Shown here one piece after another: positions 18,034 to 24,062 of a stretch of 35,097 nt of DNA. Source of the stretch: an uncultured Eubacteriales bacterium (GTDB lineage Bacteria > Bacillota > Clostridia > Christensenellales > Aristaeellaceae); assembly GCA_902761825.1 (NCBI GenBank), contig CACWLY010000015.1, forward strand, positions 1-35,097, in the 5' to 3' direction. Every line of letters begins with the position of its first letter. The stretch's first letter is position 1. The notes beneath the pieces were generated by a model. That model saw only the letters and a program-made list of their open reading frames with translations, was not told the origin of the DNA and searched no databases. Both the position numbers and the translations under genes were made by a program.

Positions 18034-19332
18034 ATGAAGAAGAGCAATATTTGCGGACTGATCGCGCTGATGCTGACCGTGATCATGGTGATCAGCGTAG
18101 CCGTCAGCGCCAGCGCCGCCGGCAGCCTTTCCAAGGCTGAAATCGACAAGATCCTGAATACCGAAACCGATACGGAAAAGACCTCCAACGCGGTGACTGA
18201 AGCCGTGGCGAAGGTGTACGACAGCGTGGTGCTCGTGCGCAACTACACGACCACGCGTTCCAGCAGCTATGATTTTTACTGGGGCTTCGGTTTTGGCGAT
18301 AATTACGGCGGCAACCAGGGCGTCGAGCGCCTGGCCGGCTTCGGCAGCGGCACCGTGGTGACCGAGTACGGCCATATCCTGACCAACTACCATGTGGTGG
18401 AAGGCGCCACCCGCGTGACCGTGTTTGACGGCGAAACCGAGTATTCCGCCACCGTCGTGGCCTACGATCAGGATAAGGACGTGGCCGTTCTGCTGGCTCC
18501 CGACGTGAAACTGCCCGCCGTTGAAATGGGCGACAGCGACAGCCTGCAGGTGGGCGAAACCGCCATCGTCATCGGCAACCCCATGAGCGAGAGCTTCTTC
18601 CGCACCACCACCGTGGGCGTCATCTCCTCCCTGGACCGCGAGATCAGATCCCAGTCCGTGGATAAGTACGGCCACCGCGGCACCACCACCAATACCATGA
18701 TCCAGACCGACGCCGCCATCAACAGCGGCAACAGCGGCGGCGGCATGTTCAACGTGCTGGGTCAGCTGATGGGCATTCCTTCCATGGTATACCGCGGCAC
18801 GAACAGCCTGTTCTCTAATAACGCGAGCGTTGAAAGCATCGGCATGTGCATCCCCATCAACGTTGCCAAGGAGTATGTGCGCGAAGCCCTGGAAAAGTAT
18901 GACGCGGAAGCCGTAAAGGCCGAGCAGGACAAGCAGAAGAAGGAAAACGACCGCAACAGCACCGCCGACGATATCTCGGATAAGCCCCGCCTGGGCATCA
19001 CCATGACCACCCTGAGCGACGGCAATACCGCCGTGGCCAACGGCGTGCTGCCCCGCGGCTGCCTGGTGCGCGAGGTGGAGGCGGGCTCTCCCGCTGAAGA
19101 CGCCGGCATCAAGGTGGGCGATATCATCGTGGAGGTAGACGGCGTGGTCGTGGCCGACGCCGGCTCCCTGCAGAGGGAGATCCTCAAGCACGAGGCCGAG
19201 GATATCGTTTCCGTCAAGCTGTACCGCGCCGAGAACAACCCGCTGGAGGCGCAGTACATCAACGAGATCGGCGACGGCGAGTACCTCACCGTGGACGTTA
19301 CCCTGCGCGTGGTCGCAAAGCCCGCCGCCTGA
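18034..19332 (+). CDS. HtrA/DegP-family serine protease with PDZ domain
   Basis: A 432-residue secreted or membrane-anchored protease of the trypsin-like S1C family. It has an N-terminal hydrophobic segment (about 6-27, signal peptide or anchor ending near ASAAG). The protease domain carries the triad H120 (TNYHVV), D149 (QDKDVAVL) and S234 (NSGNSGGG). A C-terminal PDZ domain begins near 310. Members degrade or refold damaged extracytoplasmic proteins. I chose the ATG at 18034 over the one at 18025, because the ribosome binding site AAAGGAG ends only 2 nt before the upstream ATG. It has its own promoter and a strong terminator, so it is monocistronic. A Lys/Glu-rich linker (about 288-300) joins the two domains. 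Confidence 0.93.
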   Translation: MKKSNICGLIALMLTVIMVISVAVSASAAGSLSKAEIDKILNTETDTEKTSNAVTEAVAKVYDSVVLVRNYTTTRSSSYDFYWGFGFGDNYGGNQGVERLAGFGSGTVVTEYGHILTNYHVVEGATRVTVFDGETEYSATVVAYDQDKDVAVLLAPDVKLPAVEMGDSDSLQVGETAIVIGNPMSESFFRTTTVGVISSLDREIRSQSVDKYGHRGTTTNTMIQTDAAINSGNSGGGMFNVLGQLMGIPSMVYRGTNSLFSNNASVESIGMCIPINVAKEYVREALEKYDAEAVKAEQDKQKKENDRNSTADDISDKPRLGITMTTLSDGNTAVANGVLPRGCLVREVEAGSPAEDAGIKVGDIIVEVDGVVVADAGSLQREILKHEAEDIVSVKLYRAENNPLEAQYINEIGDGEYLTVDVTLRVVAKPAA

Positions 19333-19346
19333 TCATCGGGTCGATA

Positions 19347-19391
19347 CGGGGCTGCCGCTTGGAAACAATGCGGCGGCCCCGCTTTTCTTTT
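19347..19391 (+). terminator. Intrinsic terminator of HtrA
   Basis: Stem CGGGGCTGCCGC (19347-19358) pairs with GCGGCGGCCCCG (19370-19381), with one G-U pair and an 11-nt loop, followed by CTTTTCTTTT. Confidence 0.93.
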
Positions 19392-19404
19392 GCGCAGGAA
19401 GCGC

Positions 19405-19433
19405 TTGCATAAATCGCCGCGCTCGGTTATAAT
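19405..19433 (+). promoter_or_regulatory. Promoter of the DtxR-family regulator
   Basis: -35 TTGCAT (19405-19410), 17-bp spacer, -10 TATAAT (19428-19433). The leader to the start codon is about 120 nt. It contains a small CTCCC-gaa-GGGAG hairpin near 19452, and I recognise no riboswitch in it. Confidence 0.85.
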
Positions 19434-19436
19434 GGG

Positions 19437-19450
19437 TTATGTACCGCTAA
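19437..19450. promoter_or_regulatory. Near-copy of the iron box at the regulator's own start site
   Basis: TTAT-N6-CTAA, one base away from the TTAG-N6-CTAA box seen eight times elsewhere in the iron island. It lies on the expected transcription start, 4 bp after the -10. This suggests weak autorepression. Confidence 0.5.
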
Positions 19451-19562
19451 CTCTCCCGAAGGGAGGCTTTCGTTCGATCCGGGATTACAGCGCCGGAAAA
19501 CGAAAAAACCGACAGCGGACCCAGACCGACCGGACGCGGCCGTCACAAAAAGGAGGATTCCG

Positions 19563-19922
19563 ATGCAGATTCATGAATCAGCGGAAGATTATCTGGAGCA
19601 GATCCTGATGCTGCTGGAGCAGAAAGGTTACGCCCGCTCCACGGATATCGCCATCGGGCTGAACGTGACCAAGCCGTCCGTCAGCGTCGCAATGAAAAAG
19701 CTGCGGGAAAACAAGTATATCACGATGGCCGAGGACGGCCTGATTTCCCTGACGGACAAGGGCTACGCCATCGCCAGAAGGATCTATGACCGGCATAAAT
19801 CGCTGACGAAGTACCTGGTCCAGCTCGGCGTTCCCGAGGAGATCGCCCGGGAGGACGCCTGCAAGATCGAGCACGACCTTTCGGAAGAATCCTACGCCGC
19901 AATCTGCACGCAGATCAAATAA
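19563..19922 (+). CDS. DtxR/MntR-family metal-dependent repressor, short form, probably iron-responsive
   Basis: A 119-residue protein: an N-terminal winged helix-turn-helix (1-62) plus the metal-binding and dimerisation region (63-119). It lacks the C-terminal SH3-like domain of full DtxR. Aligned by eye to MntR, the metal ligands are D9, E12, H78, E103 and H104, but the position of MntR E99 is C100, in the context DACKIEH. DtxR has its ligand C102 there (EACRWEH). This Cys favours Fe2+ over Mn2+ sensing; that is inference from family knowledge. GGAGG is 6 nt from the ATG. It lies directly upstream of feoA-feoA-feoB and is the best candidate to bind the TTAG-N6-CTAA boxes of this window. Confidence 0.9.
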   Translation: MQIHESAEDYLEQILMLLEQKGYARSTDIAIGLNVTKPSVSVAMKKLRENKYITMAEDGLISLTDKGYAIARRIYDRHKSLTKYLVQLGVPEEIAREDACKIEHDLSEESYAAICTQIK

Positions 19923-19925
19923 TGA

Positions 19926-19961
19926 GAATGTCCACAGCGGACGCGTCCGCTGTGGACATTC
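19926..19961. other. 36-bp perfect palindrome
   Basis: Two 18-base arms (GAATGTCCACAGCGGACG and its exact complement) abut with no spacer, starting 4 bp after the regulator stop codon. RNA from either strand would form a very stable hairpin. There is no T-tract afterwards, so it is not a standard intrinsic terminator. It could still be a transcription block, an RNA 3'-end stabiliser or a protein site. Confidence 0.85.
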
Positions 19962-20014
19962 GTATCAATTCCGCTTCAAAGCCCGGAAAAAAACAGAAAA
20001 TTTGCGAAAAGCGC

Positions 20015-20043
20015 TTGACATGTTAGTCAGCGCTAATTATAAT
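20015..20043 (+). promoter_or_regulatory. Consensus promoter of the feo operon
   Basis: -35 TTGACA (20015-20020), exactly 17 bp, -10 TATAAT (20038-20043): consensus in both hexamers. Iron box 20023-20036 fills the spacer. A strong promoter of this kind needs a repressor to be silent, which fits repression by iron. Confidence 0.95.
20023..20036. promoter_or_regulatory. Iron box 1 (feoA promoter spacer)
   Basis: TTAG-TCAGCG-CTAA between -35 and -10 of the feo promoter. The first 14 bases of the classical DtxR box (TTAGGTTAGCCTAA...) follow the same TTAG-N6-CTAA rule. Confidence 0.85.
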
Positions 20044-20051
20044 ATGCTGTG

Positions 20052-20065
20052 TTAGGTAATTCTAA
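20052..20065. promoter_or_regulatory. Iron box 2 (feoA start site)
   Basis: TTAG-GTAATT-CTAA, extended to the perfect palindrome TGTTAG-N6-CTAACA. It begins 8 bp after the -10. Its centre is 29 bp from the centre of box 1. Confidence 0.88.
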
Positions 20066-20109
20066 CATCAGATTCGGGATTATTGAGTCAAACGTTGGGA
20101 GGGGGCTGG

Positions 20110-20322
20110 ATGATACCATTAAGCTACGCAAACCCAGGCGAAGAATCCGTGATCCGGAAGATCGGCGGAAGCCCGGAAGCGAAGAAGCATCTGGAAAACC
20201 TGGGTTTCGTTGTGGGCGGCACGGCGACCGTCATCACTTCCCTGAACGGGAACGTGATCGTGAAGGTCAAGGAATCCCGCGTGGCCATCGACGAGGAGAT
20301 GGCGCGCAAGATCATGATTTGA
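20110..20322 (+). CDS. feoA: FeoA-family protein 1
   Basis: A 70-residue SH3-like FeoA protein, the small cytosolic partner of the ferrous iron transporter FeoB. The ATG at 20110 is preceded by GGGAGGGGG at about 7 nt. An in-frame upstream TTG at 20083 has no such site and is rejected. Family features seen: the NPG-x-E near 8-12, the LENLGF motif near 28-33, then alternating strands ending in IDEEMARKI. First gene after the consensus iron-box promoter. It is followed after 14 bp by a second, diverged feoA. Paired FeoA proteins are common in Clostridia. Confidence 0.93.
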   Translation: MIPLSYANPGEESVIRKIGGSPEAKKHLENLGFVVGGTATVITSLNGNVIVKVKESRVAIDEEMARKIMI

Positions 20323-20336
20323 CAGGAGGCAGGGAC

Positions 20337-20558
20337 ATGAACAATCTGCGGGAAGTGCCGGTTGGCGGCAAGGCGAAGGTGGTCAGGATCCACGGCGAAG
20401 GCGCGGTCAAGCGCAGGATCATGGATATGGGCATCACCAGGGGCGTGGAGATTTTTGTGCGCAAGGTGGCTCCCCTGGGCGACCCCATCGAGATCACGGT
20501 GCGCGGGTACGAATTATCCCTGCGCAAGGCGGACGCCGAAAGCATCGAAGTGGAATAA
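20337..20558 (+). CDS. feoA: FeoA-family protein 2
   Basis: A 73-residue FeoA protein that clearly differs from the first copy (basic, with the typical RIMDMGITRG turn near 27-36 and the ending YELSLRKADAESI). AGGAGG lies 7 nt before the ATG at 20337; a longer in-frame ORF from 20049 overlaps feoA1 and is not the gene. It is transcribed from the feo promoter. The 59-bp gap to feoB contains another iron box. It probably acts on FeoB, as FeoA proteins do. Confidence 0.93.
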   Translation: MNNLREVPVGGKAKVVRIHGEGAVKRRIMDMGITRGVEIFVRKVAPLGDPIEITVRGYELSLRKADAESIEVE

Positions 20559-20573
20559 TTTTTTGCGCCCGTA

Positions 20574-20587
20574 TTAGAAATAACTAA
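20574..20587. promoter_or_regulatory. Iron box 3 between feoA2 and feoB
   Basis: TTAG-AAATAA-CTAA, 30 bp before the feoB start. A possible internal promoter overlaps it (TTGCGC at 20563-20568, 16 bp, TAATTA at 20585-20590). This suggests separate iron control of feoB inside the operon, or an effect on readthrough. Confidence 0.75.
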
Positions 20588-20617
20588 TTAGATGGAAATA
20601 ACGGGAGGAAAGTCACG

Positions 20618-23080
20618 ATGAATATTCGCATTGCGCTGGCGGGCAACCCCAACAGCGGCAAAACCACGCTGTTCAACGCCCTGACCGGCTCCAACCAGTT
20701 CGTTGGCAACTGGCCCGGCGTGACCGTGGAAAAGAAGGAAGGCAGGCTCAAACGGCATGACGGCGTCACCGTCACCGACCTGCCCGGCATTTACAGCCTG
20801 TCTCCCTATACGCTGGAAGAGGTCGTCGCCCGGAATTACCTGGTGGGCGAGCGCCCGGACGCCATTCTGAACATCATCGACGGCACCAACCTGGAGCGGA
20901 ACCTGTACCTCACCACGCAGCTGGTGGAGCTGGGCATCCCGGTGGTGATCGCCATCAACATGATGGACGTGGTCAAAAAGAACGGCGACAGGCTGAACGC
21001 CGCCGACCTGTCCCGGCAGCTGGGCTGCAAGGTGGTGGAGATTTCCGCACTGAAGGGGACGGGCGTCATGGAAGCGGCGGAAGCGGCCGTCCAGGCGGCG
21101 CGGAGCGCGAAGACCGTTCCGCAGCATACCTTCTCCGGCCCGGTGGAGCACGCGCTGGCGCACATCGAAGAAGCGGCGGTCCATCATATGCCGGAGGAGC
21201 AGCAGCGCTGGTACGCCATCAAGGTGTTCGAGCGGGACGACAAGGTGCTGGAGCAGCTGAAGATCGCCCCGGACACCATGCGGCATATCGAAAGCGACAT
21301 CGCCGCCGCCGAGAAGGAGCTGGACGACGACGCCGAGAGCATCATCACCAACGAGCGGTATGTATACATTGCCCAGGTGATCAAATCCTGCTACCGCAAG
21401 CATAACGCGGGCAGCCTGAGCACGTCCGACAAGATCGACAAGGTGGTTACCAACCGCTGGCTGGGCCTGCCCATTTTCGCCCTGATCATGTTTGCCGTGT
21501 ACTGGATCGCCATGGTGGCCGTCGGCGCGCCCGCGACCGACTGGGCCAACGACGGGCTGTTCGGCGACGGCTATCACCTGTTTGGCAAAGGCACCGCCGA
21601 ATACGAGGAAGCGGCGGAGCGCTACGGCGATACCGATCAGATCATCGCGGCCTTCGCGGAGCAGTATGGCGTCGAGATCGACGAGGAGAACCCGGAAGCG
21701 TCGCTGAACGCCCTGCTGGCCGCCACGCCCGACGACGCCGGCGTGACCTACGTCACCCAGGACGAGGAAACGCTGGAAACCGAAGAGCATCCGGATACCG
21801 GCAAGGCGGACCTGCAGGCCGCCGTGAGCGAATACCTGAGCACCGAGGACGGGTACAAATCGAACGTCGGCGCGCCCGACCCGGCCGATTACGGAACCTG
21901 GGTGCCCGGCATCCCGGCGCTGGTGGAGAGCGGCCTTGACAAAATCAACGCCGCGCCCTGGCTCAAGGGCCTGATCCTGGACGGCATCATCGCCGGCGTG
22001 GGCGCGGTGCTGGGCTTCGTGCCCCAGATGCTGGTGCTGTTCCTGCTGCTGGCCTTCCTGGAAGCCTGCGGCTACATGGCGCGTATCGCCTTCGTGCTCG
22101 ACCGCATCTTCCGCAAGTTCGGCCTGTTCGGCAAGTCCTTCATCCCCATGCTGATCGGCGTGGGCTGCGGCGTGCCCGGCATCATGGCTTCGCGCACCAT
22201 TGAAAACGAGCGCGACCGGCGCATGACCATCATGACCACCACCTTCATCCCGTGCAGCGCGAAGGTGCCCTTCATCGCCATGATCGCCGGCGCGATCTTC
22301 CACAAGTCCGCCTGGGTCGCCACCAGCGCGTATTTCATCGGCATGGCGGCGATCATCGTCAGCGGCATCATCCTGAAAAAGACCAGGCGGTTTGCCGGCG
22401 AGCCCGCGCCCTTCGTCATGGAGCTTCCCGCCTATCACTGGCCGACCGTCGGCAACGTGCTCCGCTCCATGTGGGAGCGCGGCTGGAGCTTCATCAAGAA
22501 GGCCGGCACGATCATCCTGCTTTCCACCATCCTGGTGTGGTTCCTGAGCCGCTTCGGCGTGGCGGACGGCGCGTTCCGCATGCTGGAGGAGGAAGAGCTC
22601 GAGCTTTCGATCCTGGCCAGGTTCGGCGGGATCATCGCCTGGATCTTCCGGCCCCTGGGCTTTGGCACCTGGCAGGCGACGGTGGCTTCCATCACCGGCC
22701 TGATCGCCAAGGAGAACATCGTGGGCACCATGGGCATCCTGTACGGCGGCACCGAAACCTACGCCCGGCTTGCCGCGTCCTTTACCGGCGTCGCCGCCTA
22801 TGCCTTCCTGGTGTTCAACCTGCTGTGCGCGCCCTGCTTCGCCGCGATCGGCGCCATCAAGCGCGAAATGAACAACGCGGGCTGGACCTGGTTCGCCATC
22901 GCCTACCAGTGCGGCTTCGCCTACGCGGTCGCCCTGATGATCTATCAGTTCGGCGGGCTGTTTACCGGCAATGTGAACGTCGTCGGCCTGATCGCGGCCC
23001 TGGCCGTGCTAGGCGCGATGATCTGGATGCTGTTCTTCAGAAAATACAAGGAAGCCACGCGGCTGACCCGGAAGGTGTGA
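20618..23080 (+). CDS. feoB: Ferrous iron transporter FeoB with a large extra loop
   Basis: An 820-residue inner-membrane Fe2+ transporter. The N-terminal G domain has G1 GNPNSGKT (9-16), G3 DLPG (54-57), G4 NMMD (near 114) and G5 SALKG (near 143). A helical insertion domain follows, then the membrane domain starting near 280 with the conserved GYMAR and GCGVPGIMASR regions. After the first membrane helix there is an unusual acidic stretch of about 100 residues (about 315-425, nt 21560-21890), rich in Glu, Asp and Ala. It lies where ordinary FeoB has a short loop, and it should be extracytoplasmic. GGGAGG lies 9 nt before the ATG. It ends 4 bp before the FeoB-associated gene. Confidence 0.95.
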   Translation: MNIRIALAGNPNSGKTTLFNALTGSNQFVGNWPGVTVEKKEGRLKRHDGVTVTDLPGIYSLSPYTLEEVVARNYLVGERPDAILNIIDGTNLERNLYLTTQLVELGIPVVIAINMMDVVKKNGDRLNAADLSRQLGCKVVEISALKGTGVMEAAEAAVQAARSAKTVPQHTFSGPVEHALAHIEEAAVHHMPEEQQRWYAIKVFERDDKVLEQLKIAPDTMRHIESDIAAAEKELDDDAESIITNERYVYIAQVIKSCYRKHNAGSLSTSDKIDKVVTNRWLGLPIFALIMFAVYWIAMVAVGAPATDWANDGLFGDGYHLFGKGTAEYEEAAERYGDTDQIIAAFAEQYGVEIDEENPEASLNALLAATPDDAGVTYVTQDEETLETEEHPDTGKADLQAAVSEYLSTEDGYKSNVGAPDPADYGTWVPGIPALVESGLDKINAAPWLKGLILDGIIAGVGAVLGFVPQMLVLFLLLAFLEACGYMARIAFVLDRIFRKFGLFGKSFIPMLIGVGCGVPGIMASRTIENERDRRMTIMTTTFIPCSAKVPFIAMIAGAIFHKSAWVATSAYFIGMAAIIVSGIILKKTRRFAGEPAPFVMELPAYHWPTVGNVLRSMWERGWSFIKKAGTIILLSTILVWFLSRFGVADGAFRMLEEEELELSILARFGGIIAWIFRPLGFGTWQATVASITGLIAKENIVGTMGILYGGTETYARLAASFTGVAAYAFLVFNLLCAPCFAAIGAIKREMNNAGWTWFAIAYQCGFAYAVALMIYQFGGLFTGNVNVVGLIAALAVLGAMIWMLFFRKYKEATRLTRKV

Positions 23081-23084
23081 GCAT

Positions 23085-23258
23085 ATGATGCAGGCAATCG
23101 CGGACAACGCGGGAACGGTCGTCGTAACGCTGGTCCTGATCGGGATCGTCGCCGCCATCCTGATCAGGCTGCGCAGGGATAAGCGGCAGGGGAAATCGTC
23201 CTGCGGCTGCAACTGCGGCTGCTGTCCCATGGCCGGTTCCTGTCATAAGCATCCGTAA
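23085..23258 (+). CDS. FeoB-associated Cys-rich membrane protein
   Basis: A 57-residue protein: one membrane helix (about 10-28), then a basic stretch RLRRDKRQGK and a Cys-rich tail (CGCNCGCC near 40-47, GSCHKH at the end; six Cys and two His). It matches the small FeoB-associated family that follows feoB in Clostridia. The start is 4 bp after the feoB stop, which suggests coupled translation. A second ATG lies at 23088. The Cys cluster may bind iron; its function is not established. Confidence 0.88.
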   Translation: MMQAIADNAGTVVVTLVLIGIVAAILIRLRRDKRQGKSSCGCNCGCCPMAGSCHKHP

Positions 23259-23265
23259 GGAAAAA

Positions 23266-23291
23266 GGGGACGCGGTATCGTCCGCGTCCCC
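23266..23291. terminator. GC-rich hairpin after the feo operon
   Basis: A 10-bp stem GGGGACGCGG / CCGCGTCCCC with a 6-nt loop, 7 bp after the stop of the FeoB-associated gene. Preceded by A5 and followed by GCTTCC, it has a good T-run only for leftward transcription. For the feo operon it is a weak terminator. Confidence 0.65.
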
Positions 23292-23304
23292 GCTTCCGAT
23301 CTGA

Positions 23305-23397
23305 TACTATTCTCAATCTAAAATCTTATCATCTTTGGGTGTCTTTTCCGTCTTGGCGTTGCTTCATTCCGGTCAACGTAGCGCTGCTACGCCTCCC
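23305..23397. mobile_element. MITE-like element, copy 2 (left part only)
   Basis: Bases 23304-23397 are identical, 94 of 94, to 26356-26449. They include the left terminal repeat and a small CGTAGC-gct-GCTACG hairpin (23377-23391). The right half is missing; the sequence instead continues into the ABC ATPase reading frame. The left flank is TGA, unlike the TAA of copies 1 and 3, which fits a rearranged copy. Confidence 0.85.
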
Positions 23398-23435
23398 TCC
23401 GGAACGGCGAGCACGAGCAGCGGGCGCTGGATCAT

Positions 23436-24062
23436 GTGAACCTGAGCCTGGAGGAAGGCAAATTCATCGTGGTGCTCGGGCTCAGCGGCGCAGGAAAAAG
23501 CACGCTGCTGAACCTGCTGGGCGGGCTGGACAGCCCCACGGAGGGCACCATCCTGGTGAACGGAAAGGATATCTCCACGCTGACGGCCAACGAGCTTGCC
23601 GAATACCGCGCGGCCAGCGTCGGCTTCGTATTCCAGAGCTACAACCTGATCCCCACCCTGACCGTGATCGAAAACGTGGCGCTGGTCAAGGAGATCGCGC
23701 CGAACCCGCTCAGCAGCCACGACATGCTGAAGGCCGTGGGGCTTTCCGATCACATCCATCAGTTCCCCTCCGAGCTTTCCGGCGGCGAGCAGCAGCGCGT
23801 GTCGATCGCCCGCGCCCTGGCGAAAAACCCGCACATCCTGCTGTGCGACGAGCCGACCGGCGCGTTGGATTCCCAGACCGGCGTGATGGTGCTGGGGCTG
23901 CTGCTCTCCATGGCGCGGGAAATGGGCAAAACCATCATCGTCGTGACCCATAACCAGAATATCGCAAAAATGGCGGACACCGTGATCCGGGTCAAAAACG
24001 GGCGGATCGAGGATTGCAGAAATCAGGATCATCCCCTGTCCGTGGAAGAGGTGGACTGGTAA
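23436..24062 (+). CDS. ABC exporter ATPase (LolD/MacB type), 5' end replaced by a MITE fragment
   Basis: A 208-residue ATP-binding subunit from a GTG start. Seen: Walker A GLSGAGKST (about 15-23), Q-loop FQSYN, signature LSGGEQQR, Walker B LLCDEPTGALD and switch THN. The frame stays open upstream to 23400 and encodes RNGEHEQRALDH before GTG 23436; this is the normal beginning of such ATPases after their A-loop. At 23397-23400 it runs into MITE copy 2. So about 15-25 N-terminal residues, including the A-loop aromatic, the original start and its ribosome binding site, are gone. No Shine-Dalgarno precedes the GTG. The gene may be poorly translated or dead. It overlaps the permease by one base (TAATG). 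Confidence 0.85.
   Translation: MNLSLEEGKFIVVLGLSGAGKSTLLNLLGGLDSPTEGTILVNGKDISTLTANELAEYRAASVGFVFQSYNLIPTLTVIENVALVKEIAPNPLSSHDMLKAVGLSDHIHQFPSELSGGEQQRVSIARALAKNPHILLCDEPTGALDSQTGVMVLGLLLSMAREMGKTIIVVTHNQNIAKMADTVIRVKNGRIEDCRNQDHPLSVEEVDW

Noticed and set aside
19465..19485. tRNA-like GTTCGATCC T-loop in the regulator leader
   Set aside because: No acceptor, D or anticodon arms around it; only a chance T-loop match.
19434..19562. Manganese (yybP-ykoY) or other riboswitch in the regulator leader
   Set aside because: The conserved loop sequences of that family are absent; only a small hairpin is visible.
20588..22438. Leftward ORF of 616 codons opposite feoB
   Set aside because: Shadow of feoB; no recognisable motif and no start signal.
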